Part shown: positions 52,331-63,126 of the stretch, in pieces
How positions within the stretch are numbered: position 1 is the first letter of the stretch
Layout: each line of letters starts with the position of its first letter
NCBI GenBank assembly: GCA_010909725.1
Contig: JAACMV010000008.1
Coordinates: 372,001-436,000 of the forward strand
Direction: 5' to 3'
DNA: 64,000 bases
Origin: Picochlorum sp. 'celeri'
Lineage: Eukaryota; Chlorophyta; Trebouxiophyceae
Program-made: the position numbers and the translations under genes
The notes under the pieces: model-generated
What the model saw: the letters and a program-made list of their open reading frames with translations, nothing else
What the model was told of the DNA's origin: nothing
Databases searched by the model: none

Positions 52331-55300
52331 ATGAAGAGAGAGTATCCAATAACGGTGGAGGAGTATTTGGTGGAGAGAGGGGTGAGAGGCTTGGAGCAGG
52401 CTGTGGAGAGGTTTTCAACCGAGTACCAGGTATTTCAACGTGGTGAGCTGGAGGATGTGGTTGTGGGTGCAGTGGGTGATTGCTGGAGCTTTCAGGATCG
52501 AGAGATACAGGTGCGGCTTGTTGGTTCGAAGGTTGTGTGCATGTGTCTGGACAATGAACAACAATTCGGTGTGTGCAGTTGAAGCGGTCATTTCCTGTCA
52601 CGTCATTAGGACGAGGAAAGACAGTCATGCTCCGTGAAAGCTTTTTGGACGCTGATAAGGAAGATGTGCTTGGAAAGGCGCTGCATGATTGGGAGGTAAA
52701 AGGGTGTTTTGGGCTGATTGAGAGTATGATGGGGTTGGAGGTGGCTCTGAAACGGTTGGTCTTCGCTGTGTGTGTGATTACAGGAGTCGAGGGTGTTCCT
52801 GATCGATGGAAGAATATTAATCTGGGAGAAGACATAGAATTTGACTGTTTAGAATCGTTTGTGAAAGGATATGGGGCCGCTGAGACGTTGGCTGATGCGG
52901 GCATTGTTGGGTTTGATAGAGTCATGCAGGTGTTGGATGCTGTTCAGCGGCGCCTTTTTGTGCACTGTGCCGCGAGATCTTCAGAGAGAGCAATTGCGTT
53001 CTTATGCATGCGAGATATACGTGATAATTTTTTGGTGAGTGAAGAGATTGTGAAATCAACAGAGGATGAATATTCTGTGGTGAAGAGTCTGGTTGCTATG
53101 GCAGAGGAGAAAAAGGATGTTTTATATAATGGATCGAGTGTCATGAAGATATTTGGTCAGATTGATGGAGATAAAGAGTCTAATAATAATACTCGCGGCC
53201 AAGGGACACAAAGAGGAGACTTTTCTAGGTTGTGTGCTGTACTGGCTGGGTATATATCAATGGCATCACCAGGAGGGGTGGAGGCTGTTTTATTTTTGGA
53301 GCAGTACTCTCAGGGCCATCGCGAGTTGTTCCTCAGTTATGTATCGCTTGTATCTCAGGTTGATAGAGCGAGCTTGAAGGAGGATCTATTGAAGAGATGC
53401 GGAAAGAAGAATGCATGGGATGCAAAGGACATAATGGAATGGATATGGAGATGTGATATCAGGCAGGGTGATGACTTCGCCATAGATAGCATGTTGCATA
53501 TTTTGACAAGTTCAGACATGGCGCGACGCGTATGTTCGGATGGGGATGCATTTCAGATTGAATGGCTGATGTTGTACCTTTTGCTTGCTCGAGTTTTGGA
53601 TGCGGGTGGAATACAAGACGTTGGGAGTTCAACGCTGCCTTTTAACTCGTCAGAAAATATAACGAAAACCTGCATGACTTGCTGGAATTGCCTTTTGAAG
53701 TCGCTGCAGAATGTCAAAATGAGAAAGTTGTGTGTGGATGTATTGCAGGCCACAGAGGTATGTTACTGAAATGCTCTTGCTCTCTCATTGAAGTTCTATT
53801 TCTTACTGGAACTCCATGCTTGTAGCCATCCAATCCAATGATTGGGCCGATGTCAAGATTTGCTTCGTATCTGATCAAAACTTGCATAGGATCTGCTCTT
53901 CTAGTGGTCATGTTGGGAGGCACAAGTTTGGGAGAGATGGGTGATATTGAGTTGCAGGTAGCCAACCTGTTTATTCAGCTTGCAAGTGACGGTCATGCGG
54001 CAGAAGCACTCCTGTTTCTCTCCAAGGTTATAGATGCTGACATGAACGATGGGGATTCATGCATCAAAGTATTGGAAAAGTTGAAGGAAGTGTTGGGATT
54101 ATGTTTCAGTGTTGGGAGTGGAATACTGGAGATTCTAGACAAGGAAATTGGTCAACGGCTTTTGCGCGTCGAGCGGCAAATTCTATCTGGGGAAGATGAC
54201 CCCAAGAATGCAAACGTTTGTCCACATGATTTTCCGTATCTGTGCCGAATGCTTTTACTTGTGGTTTCAACCTCAGACTTTTGGAGCGAGAAGGGACATG
54301 TCAGTGCATCAATGTTCAAAATGATCGAGCAGATTGCTCATACTATCGTCTGCTTTGTGAATGCGTCTGGTAGACATAGAGATGCTAGTGTTTCCCTTCT
54401 CGTGCAAACGTTGAACGCATATCGGCATCTAGTGTCTGTAAGCCAGAGGACCACAGTATTTGAATTGTATCTGAGGGAGTCTTCCCAACATGAGCACTTT
54501 TTCCTGCTTTGTTTGTGGCTAATATTTGCATCCACAGAAGAGAAAATCACATTTATGGATCAAGATCAAGGATCGATCGCTATTTCAGAGAATGATTTGC
54601 AGGATGTTGCCAATAGGTTGTTGCTGCTGCAGGAAGGCATTGAGAATATTCAATCCTTGGGAATTATGACCATTGTGGCAGCGATTTACTGCAAGTGGAG
54701 GCGCTCAAATGATATGCTTGTGTCCATTATTGACTCAGAACTGATCGCAAAGCATCTAGAAAGGGTCACTAACAATGCAACATGCGAGAGTTCGTCTGTG
54801 CCAAACATTGTTCTGAAGGCCCTGAAATCTGAGGACTTTGCCACAGATCTGCATGCGGAGCAAATGTACTGGTTTTTAATACCAGAATTAAGTGTTCAGT
54901 TGAACCCTATGGATATAGTTATTCCCAACATACAAGAATGCAATGATATCTTATCTGATATTGCAGAAGATGGTTGCAGACAGACCAAAATTCTCAGACC
55001 TGCAAGGATTTTGCAGACGAATGGGTCTTTTGAGGGTGTATTTGAATTCATCCTTGATAACCTCAAATTATGTGAGGAATCACTGGGTAAATGGTCCAAA
55101 CGACGGGAGAAAGACGATTTATCAGAGTTCTCACAGCATCTGCGGGAAAGTAGAGAGGAAGATATTCCACCTGTGATTGGCAACATGCAGTCTCACCTGT
55201 GGAGCCTATCTAACGACGTTCAACAGGAGATCGACGAGGATGTCATTCAAATTCGGCAACTTGTTTGTACCAAGTATGAACCATTTGATGAGAAATCTGT

Positions 55301-58300
55301 TGCTGAAACTTCTGCCGTGCTTGATCATGGGGAAATACTGCAGCCTCAACTGAAAGACCACAACTTTGATGAGAAAATCAAGGGCCTTAGGGAATCAATC
55401 ATTAAAACCACTATGGAAGCTCTGAGATCAAAATATATAGCATTAGCTGCACTGGATCTGTATCAGTTAGAGTATTTTTCTGCTTCAATTGCAATCTTTA
55501 GCCAGGACCAGAGCAATTACCTGCTTGCAGACCTAGTGACCTTGCTGGTGGAGGCTATACTGTTCGGTCGTTCACCGATTCTAGGTTCTTCAAATGTACT
55601 AGAACTTTTGGAATCTTTGCTTAGATATAAAAGACTAGAGATGGACAGGAATAGAAGAAATGACATTGTCTCACTTGCTGCAAAGAGTCTACAAGGCCTT
55701 GGTAGAGGGTCGCCACTGGAGCCCAGCATTGGAGTCAGGCTTCTCGACATTCTACTTGAGCCGGACAGTATGCTTGATTCTGATAACTTGGAAGATTTCC
55801 GGGAGATATTGTACCATGTTTGTCATTTGGCTGGTGGTAACTTGGATAACAACCTGTCTATCATCCTGACAAACTTTGACACAAATAGGTTTGGGACGTT
55901 AGCTGCCCAAAGAACACTAGAAACTGATCAAAAAACCTTTCGAACTATGGCATCTGGTTCGAAAACAACGCAATTTATCTCCTTGGTGTTTGAGTTAGCC
56001 CAATGGTGCCTGAAGTATCCTGTCACATCATCTGTCGGTGTCTCTATCCTTGAAGGGATACTTAGTGCGTCCGTGGAACGGTACTTTTGCGTTTGTCTTC
56101 TGATAGTCTCCTCTCGACAAAGCTTCAATGGACAGCCCGGCATCTACAGTAAATTGAAGGAGGTTGCAGGACTTTGCCAGTCAACAAATGTTGCAGTGGA
56201 ATCTTTGAGAATTTTGTCATCTACCCATCCTTTCGACTCAAGTGGCGACTCGTTAGGTATTTTGAGCTCTTTGTTAAAGTCTCCTGCGTTCTCAAATAGT
56301 GTGGGAAGTAACACTTCTCAAAATAGCATTGGATGGACCAGCAGCCTTGCATCAGATGGGGAAGTTAGTTGTAACCTCGTTCAACTCGGAAATTCTGAGA
56401 AATCTGCTCTCGTGGAGGCTCTGAACATCTTTATTGAAGTCTATTTGAATTCTAGCAATGTCAGTGGAGTGGAATATAAGATTGTAGTCGAACAGAAGCT
56501 GAACTCCTTATTGAGTTCTTTGCAACTCCCTCGGCTGGTTGAGGACCACCCATCATGGGGAGCTCCATGGGTATGGAGACTCTATCGTGATATTATGAGC
56601 CCTCATATACGAAACATAGATAAACAGTACGACAATCTTGGCTCAGATGTATTGCAGTCATACTGGGACCGGATCCCATGGCAGTTGTCTTCTTTCCACT
56701 TGGATGAGCAAGTGGCCAGCCTGCAGGAAATTCGTTCGTTAATCTCTTCCTCTGTTTTCCCTCTGTCAATGTTACTACGTGCAGATTGGTCTTCGTTTTT
56801 AGAAGTTGTTAGAGACGGTAAAACCAAGACGTTGCACCCCAGTACAGTTTCAGAATGTGGAGTGGTCATTATGTACCTTGCCATATCAGTGCCTGATTGG
56901 CAATTGCCTGGTTGGCTGTTGAATGAAAAAGGAGAGATAAATACGGATTTTCTGCAAAAAATCTCAATTTTAATGGACTGGAAGTACATCAAAGATCATA
57001 TTGCTCCGATGCGGCGCGAAAAGCCTCACTCATGGATACTCAGTCCCATCGTATCCACTGTTGCATCTGGCACAAAAGAGGAGGTCTCTAGTCGGCTTAA
57101 AAGGACATTATTGGCCCTCTCAAGGGCACCTTGTTCTCCTGAAATGGGCCAAGAGTGTTTCGATGTAGTTTTCCAAACTTTAACAGATGTTTTAGGGTTC
57201 TCCCTTTGCTCTATTGTGGAGACTTCTTCAGCGTCAATTCTGCCAAGTCAAAGTGACAAGATGGTTGTGCCAGATGACATTCCACTCGAATTGCTCGAAG
57301 GAACCATGGAAATGGAGCAAATCAAAACCCAAAATGCTAGTGAAAAACATCTGCAAGAATCAAATGCGGTCGAGTTGCGCTCTTGCTTCAGGTTATCAGT
57401 CTCTGACCATGTTGACATTGTCCACAGCCTTGTATCGATGGTGCAGTCAGCACTGGATGAGGAGTCCATGCTGAAGAACCACAGTGGTCCCATCTGGGAG
57501 CAGTCACAGTTTAGAGGATCCATCATAACCTGGGACCCTTCAAGTAGTAACTTCACAACTATATATTCAAAGGCTGCAGATCTAACGTGTGGAAGCACAG
57601 TGGTGGAAGCCCTGCTCCTAGCATTGGCATCAGACCCAATCACACTAATGACAACAAAACCCGTACCATTTGGCAGCAGAGACCCTCCATGGTTTACCGG
57701 AGATAGATTGTTTACCAATCTAAGCGACACAGATAAGATGGATCGCAGGTATTCCTTGAAACGATTTTTGAAAGGTATTTCCCACATTGGTGGCAATGAC
57801 TCTCATTCAGCATCACTGAATACGGTAAATGATATGGAATCCCTCCGCATATGTCTATACAAAATCATTGAAGATGAGTGCATCCAAAATGATGCCCCAA
57901 ACTTTTTGAGCGGACTGGGATATGCATCACTCAGAGGGGTCTTGTTGTGTGATTCACTTGAAGGCATTCCTCATGCACATGAATTTGCAGAAGGCATCAT
58001 ACGTCAAGTGCTTGTCCGTACAAACCCACCACCAATATCTGGTAATACGATAGAAGAAGATAATAGCATTCAAATGGATGCATTCTATCCTGACAATGTG
58101 AGCATTGATAGATTTTTGCGTTTGGCTCACACTGCAGCAGTAACAGAGTGTCCTCTCCTGTCCACATTTCTTTTGAAGCAAGCTTTCCATAGATGTGCTA
58201 CAATAGAGAAATCAGAATGGCAGTTTACCATCACAAAGGTACTTCAAACGGTCAAGGTGGGAAAGAAGCTCACCATGGAAAGTGTGTTGCTATGGCTACA

Positions 58301-59279
58301 TTTGTTGGACTGGCTCAACGACCCTCGCTGGAGGAGATTACCACCAGGGTCTCACAATGACTCTTTAAATCTGTTTCTAAAGTATTTGGACGCAGTCGTG
58401 TCGCATTTACAGCTAGCCGAATGCTCCAAGGGTGGAATAGGCACAAAGATTGCCAGAAAAGTGAGTCAAAACATTCGTCAGCATCTGTCTTCATCTCAGC
58501 AAGAGGAATCAAGTCCGGCGCACGTGGAATCACGTATACAGAATGAAACCCATGAGACGCATACAATTATGGAGAGGGACGGTTCGGGCTCGCTCTACGA
58601 AATCCCACTTGCATCCTCCCATGACATGAGTGAAGATGAGTTTGCCTCTTCATCAACCACAGGTACTCGTCGCCAAAAAGTCATGAAAGGATTCAAAGCA
58701 TTTGGAAGACAGATGTCGAATATTGGCAATAAAATTACCAAAGCAGCGGGCTCGCAAATCAAACAGCCATCCACCACGCTTGCAGACCGCCAGCATGATG
58801 CCAGCAGCACACCTACTGAGACCCCTGCGACCCAGTCTCACGACGATGGCTTCGACATCCACCTCAATGATGTGGCTCCAATAGGTTTGGCTGCGTATGC
58901 AATCAGCGCGTATATCCGAACCGTCATGGAGCCAAAGCTAGCCCGCCGAACACGGTCTGCAGATGGTGGATCCATGGGACACCCAACAATTCGACACATT
59001 AAAGGAACGAGCACCCTTTCAGGTTCTCGACAAATGGAAGAAGAACAACTACTGGAACTCGACACAATATTAAGCGCCAGAACTGAGTTGGATGTTTTGA
59101 GCCAGCTCAAGAACTGCTCTTGTGTCACCCAGCATGCTCTGTTAACAGAGCCTTTCTTTGACAGAATGCCACAGCTCCTTCATGTCCAGGTTGCCGTCGA
59201 CGACTTCAAAGTAGGATTGATATCCAGTCTCATCACAGATCCCATGAGCAACAGAGTATTCCACCTCGCCTTCCTGTGA
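52331..59279 (+). CDS. Very large, mostly helical protein, unrecognised
   Basis: Three exons: 52331-52510, 52579-53757 and 53826-59279; both introns are 68 nt, GT-AG and in phase; 2270 residues, the largest gene here. The sequence is almost wholly alpha-helical with Leu-rich repeats of the HEAT/armadillo-solenoid kind but no regular repeat I can align. A Ser/Gln-rich, basic linker (about 1985-2090, with KVMKGFKAFGRQMSNIGNKI) may bind membranes or be disordered. The C-terminus has GLAAYAISAYIRTVMEPKLA and ends with a compact helical domain. Length and layout recall big trafficking or autophagy tethers (NBAS, EPG5, spatacsin), but I see no decisive motif, so no function is assigned. Confidence 0.85.
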
Positions 59280-59507
59280 GGATTCAAGGAAGAGGCCTAG
59301 GCCTCCTCCAACTTGTAAAGCAATTGGTGGTGGCCTTATCCAGATTGATGGGTGGGAACAATACCTCTGCTCCTCATACTTCAATGCCAGCAGTGAATCC
59401 ACTCTGTATTTAAATATAATTGTGTAATCAAATTACTGCCATACCCGTGTACCTAGATTCTGTATTTGGTTTGGAGTCTCGCAGTTATTGAAAGGAGCCA
59501 TGTTGTC
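59280..59507. other. Short gene-free stretch after the large protein gene
   Basis: 228 bp with a 14-bp palindrome near 59293-59306 (GAGGCCT/AGGCCTC). It ends where a small minus-strand frame begins. Total gap between confident genes is 407 bp. Confidence 0.4.
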
Positions 59508-59702
59508 TCAGTGCCGCACAGGTATGGCCACGTATTCAACCCATGGATCCCATAGAAAATCATCATGCATCACCATCGTGAAATAAATATGGCCCATTGT
59601 GCCGATCAAGACGATTTCACGGATGGGTGACATGTTGGAGGATTTCACGACATTGATCCACTCAAACTCCATTTCCCTGATGTTATATGCACTGTTGCTC
59701 AT
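59508..59702 (-). CDS. Possible small protein (64 residues)
   Basis: Minus-strand frame from ATG 59702 to TGA with protein-like composition (MEFEWINVVKSSN, IREIVLIGTMGHIYFT, FLWDPWVEYVAIPVRH). No family recognised, no upstream exon found. It lies divergent to the rhodanese gene and would overlap its longest start by 16 nt. It could equally be chance or 5' UTR antisense. Confidence 0.25.
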   Translation of the reverse strand: MSNSAYNIREMEFEWINVVKSSNMSPIREIVLIGTMGHIYFTMVMHDDFLWDPWVEYVAIPVRH

Positions 59703-60465
59703 TCATAGCTCATATTCATGCAGTTCAAGTATCAAAATCCACATTCATGCGTGGTAATGCGCCTGTGGTCTCTGCTCAGCGCAAGTTGGCTGTGAGGGTC
59801 TCTCGAAGCCAGGTGATGACCTCCAAGGCCTACCTTCGCGAGTACCCAGATCCAGAGTTCATCGAGGAAGTGAAGGAAAACTTCCCAGAGCAGCCAATTG
59901 CCAACGTAGAGGAAGCCAGGGTATGTTTATTCCCCCATCTCATGTCTTTGTTGTAATGTCTCTGATATGGCATGGCCATGTCCTGCAGGTGCTCTTCTCC
60001 GAGTTGGGATACAAGTATCTCGATGTGAGACCAGAATTGGAATTGGATGCTGTTGGAAAAGTTCGTGGTTCTATCAATGTGCCAATCGTCAATGCTAAAT
60101 GGAGATATGACCCTGAGGAGCAGAAAAAGGTTGCTGACAAGTCTGATAACCCAGACTTTGTCAAGATGGTGGAGAAGAGGATTCCAGATAAGAGTACTCC
60201 AATCATGGTTGGTTGCTCTGACGGAACCACCTACTCTATCGATGCCTTGATTGCCCTGGAAGAGGCTGGGTATGAAACCTTGGTTGGGTTGAAGGGAGGC
60301 TTCTATGCCTGGTACAGAGTATTTGACAACAATTTACGCCGCCGTAGGTCTGGAGAGTATGCAGAGCAGTACACACACGATGGAGATTCATGTGGAATTC
60401 ATTCCTCTGGAGCTGGGTTTGCGAGGGTGGATGCAATCGAGCAGTGGGTTCCACCTAAATTCTAA
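59687..60465 (+). CDS. Rhodanese-like protein, probably plastid
   Basis: Exons 59687-59920 and 59989-60465 (68-nt intron, GTATGT...CTGCAG), 236 residues from the first ATG. A second in-frame ATG at 59747 gives 216 residues (MRGNAPVVSAQRKLAVRVSR) and a more typical plastid transit peptide, so it may be the real start. The rhodanese domain begins near YLDVRPELELD. It continues with GSINVPIVN, and the active-site loop VGCSDGTTYSIDAL keeps the cysteine (CSDGT), so sulfur transfer is possible. Plant proteins of this layout sit in the stroma or thylakoid. Ends VDAIEQWVPPKF. Confidence 0.88.
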
Positions 60466-60609
60466 TCAAATCATTCGTGTGGGTAATTACAGCTACAGGA
60501 ATCATGCCCATGTTGCGATGATCATGTATACGTTGCCACCTCTGTAAACCAATATAGAAAAAATAAGATAGTGTATGGGATTGTGAGATCCCAGATCGTG
60601 GCATTCACC

Positions 60610-62406
60610 ATGCCGGTGGTATCTGGGAGCGTTGCCCTAGGACGACATGCAATCCCTAGGGTATCAGCGCGAACTGCGTTCTGGCAGGAGCGTTTGAGAT
60701 GGAAATCGTTTGGGATGAATCTGAGAGCATTAAGAAATCATATGGGGGTGTACGGAGATTCTTGTATCGCCAAATGCGAGAGACAGGGTGGCAGAGGTTC
60801 GACCCAAGGTAACATGGGAACAGTGAATGTGGGCGACTATGCGACGTTTGTTCAATTTCTGCATTTCGCAAGCCCATATGTTGTTGGTCATAGGAATAAG
60901 ATTTTTGTGATTCTTATACCGGGGGAAGTGATGATGCATAAGGAACGCTTGCGGAATATTTTGGACGATATTCTTCTGTTACATGGTCTTGGTTGCAAAG
61001 TGGTGTTGGTTGCGGGATCAAAGGATCTCATTGATGAGGAATTGAGGAGCACTGGGTTGATGGAAGAGAGCTATGATGGACAGTTTGTTGGTGGGTATAG
61101 GGTAAGTGGTAGAGATGTGATGGATGTCGTCATGGCAGAAAATGGGGCTGTGATCAATCAGATTTCTGCCATGCTATCAAAAGGTCCTCCTATTCCAATG
61201 ATGCGCCGTCATGCCAAGGATGTTAGTAAAACATCGGAAAAGGTTTCAGGGTCGAAGGTGATGCCATCTGTCAAGGTTGTGAGTGGGAATTTTACAGCAG
61301 CAAAGCGGCGGGGGGTCTTGAACGGTGTGGATTTTGGATGGTCTGGGTCTGTATCTCATATACATGTGGACGCGATTCATAGTCAATTGAATGATGGTAA
61401 TATAGTGTTGTTGACATGCTTGGGGATATCGTCTGTTGGAGAGCTGCTTAATTGCAGTGTGTATGATCTTGCTGCAAAGGCTGCTATTGAGCTAGGTGCA
61501 GACAAGTTTATTTGCTTCACTGGGAAGGACGTTCGGAAATTAGGACTGCCTCATTATCTTCCTTTGGAGGAAGCAAAGCTGCAAATAGCGTCCCGCACGC
61601 TTGGATGCTGTTCTAATATCGTTTCGTATGAGAATCGCGATGCGAGTGAGACGGCGGCAATTGCCCAGATTGAGCCATTGTTTGGGTCAGGGAGCAACAT
61701 TGTATTTGATTTAGATACGTGGGCGGACATGGAGATACCCTTTGAAATCATATCTGGTATTGTCGTGTGCCACCATGATATTTCTCGTAGCCATTTGGTT
61801 GATTATGAAGAAGATGGTGCCCTATTGCTTGAACTCTACAGCAGAGATGGGATTAGTGGTGTGTGTATGATTGCGTCGGACATTTATCAAGGGATTCGAC
61901 AGGCACGATATGAAGATGTCCCACAAGTGTCTCAGCTCTTACAGTCTTTCGTATCACTTGGGTACGAGCTGCCGTGTGCCATTGTGAACCTGGGATCCTA
62001 CATGGACAAGGTCATGGTATTGGAACGCGATGGAGATGTGTTGGCATGTGCCATGTATAGTGTTCTTGGCACAGGTCTCGACGAAAAGCTCGTTGTCGAG
62101 ATTAATGCTCTCATCGTGAGCGAATCGCATAGGAACAATGGATTTGGAGACTCGATGTTGGATTACATGGAACAAGATTTGCGGAGAAAGAATGTTGGTC
62201 TCGTAGTCATAGTCCCAACAACAGGCAGTTGTGATTGGTTTGTTGATCGTGGCTTTGAGTACCAAGGACTTGCAAATCAGAGTTTGTTTTTGCCGGAAGA
62301 GAGACGACATGGCTACAAAGAATTCGCCAAACTGTATAGCAAGTCTATTGTGGATATCGATTCTTCTCTGGCAGACCTGCCCGCAGGAAGACGGATTGGG
62401 TTTTAG
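60610..62406 (+). CDS. NAGS: N-acetylglutamate synthase (plant/bacterial ArgA type)
   Basis: 598 residues. First ATG in frame is 60610; the upstream GTG is not used. Residues 1-60 are basic and Ser/Ala-rich (organelle presequence). The amino-acid-kinase-like domain follows: FVILIPGEVM, LLLHGLGCKVVLVAG, VKVVSGNFTAAKRRGV, DGNIVLLTCLGIS. The C-terminal GNAT acetyltransferase domain (about 440-598) has VEINALIVSESHRNNGFGDS and VPTTGSCDWFVDRGF. It catalyses acetyl-CoA + glutamate to N-acetylglutamate, first step of arginine synthesis, and is usually feedback-inhibited by arginine through the kinase-like domain. Single exon, short spacing after the rhodanese gene (144 bp). Confidence 0.93.
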   Translation: MPVVSGSVALGRHAIPRVSARTAFWQERLRWKSFGMNLRALRNHMGVYGDSCIAKCERQGGRGSTQGNMGTVNVGDYATFVQFLHFASPYVVGHRNKIFVILIPGEVMMHKERLRNILDDILLLHGLGCKVVLVAGSKDLIDEELRSTGLMEESYDGQFVGGYRVSGRDVMDVVMAENGAVINQISAMLSKGPPIPMMRRHAKDVSKTSEKVSGSKVMPSVKVVSGNFTAAKRRGVLNGVDFGWSGSVSHIHVDAIHSQLNDGNIVLLTCLGISSVGELLNCSVYDLAAKAAIELGADKFICFTGKDVRKLGLPHYLPLEEAKLQIASRTLGCCSNIVSYENRDASETAAIAQIEPLFGSGSNIVFDLDTWADMEIPFEIISGIVVCHHDISRSHLVDYEEDGALLLELYSRDGISGVCMIASDIYQGIRQARYEDVPQVSQLLQSFVSLGYELPCAIVNLGSYMDKVMVLERDGDVLACAMYSVLGTGLDEKLVVEINALIVSESHRNNGFGDSMLDYMEQDLRRKNVGLVVIVPTTGSCDWFVDRGFEYQGLANQSLFLPEERRHGYKEFAKLYSKSIVDIDSSLADLPAGRRIGF

Positions 62407-63126
62407 CACTGAGCAGCAGCATGCTGATTGATATTGAAATACTTGAGTGCACATTTTGGATCATCTGAAATACATATTCTGAAATTCGTCCAGTGTAAAC
62501 TATTTATGAATAGATCTTGACCCCTAGGAGGTCCCTTGCTGAAAGAGGCCACAGCAGTTAGAGAGAGTTCCTCGATGAGTCTGCATCCTGTATATTGTTT
62601 TGTATGTATTATATTCATTAATCTAAAAATATGAAATTAATTAATGCATGTATGAGGAGGCGACATGCAATTCTTCGCCACATAGATGACCAGACCAGCA
62701 TATGACTGATTCCAACAACTAGTTCACAGTACTGCACATGTGCTGTTCAGTACACATTCCTCATCACGAATGCATTGTTGCATGTATCTCATGGTCTAAG
62801 AATTCAGATGCAGCAAAACATGTAACAATGCTGGGCATCTAGCATCTCGGTGAATGTGCTGGCGCACATGGTAATTACAACATTGCAACATAATGGCTCA
62901 TGGCAATAGCAATAGCGTTCTAATGCGCTTACTAAGCGAATATTCGCTACACGTCACAGAACCGGGAGAAGATTCCTGCCTCCTCGAAGCATCATGTACG
63001 GTGTTATTCATTATCCAAATCAATTATCAAATTCATTCAAAAGTTGTCGATTGGTACAAAGTCATTTCGGTATAACATTCCGAGATGCAGTGACGCATAG
63101 GTTACGTTACCATCAAAGCCTCGACC
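62407..63126. other. Intergenic region NAGS / purple acid phosphatase
   Basis: 720 bp, A/T-rich, no convincing gene. It has short inverted repeats (CACCGAGATGCTAGA-like near 62838-62852). No tRNA or snoRNA signature found. Confidence 0.45.

Noticed and set aside
59520..59580. Second box C/D-like pattern on the minus strand (ATGATGA and CTGA about 57 nt apart)
   Set aside because: No terminal stem and no rRNA complementarity that I can recognise.
62403..62618. 71-codon minus-strand frame converging on NAGS
   Set aside because: Starts at a proper ATG but shows no recognisable family and overlaps the NAGS stop; chance is likely.
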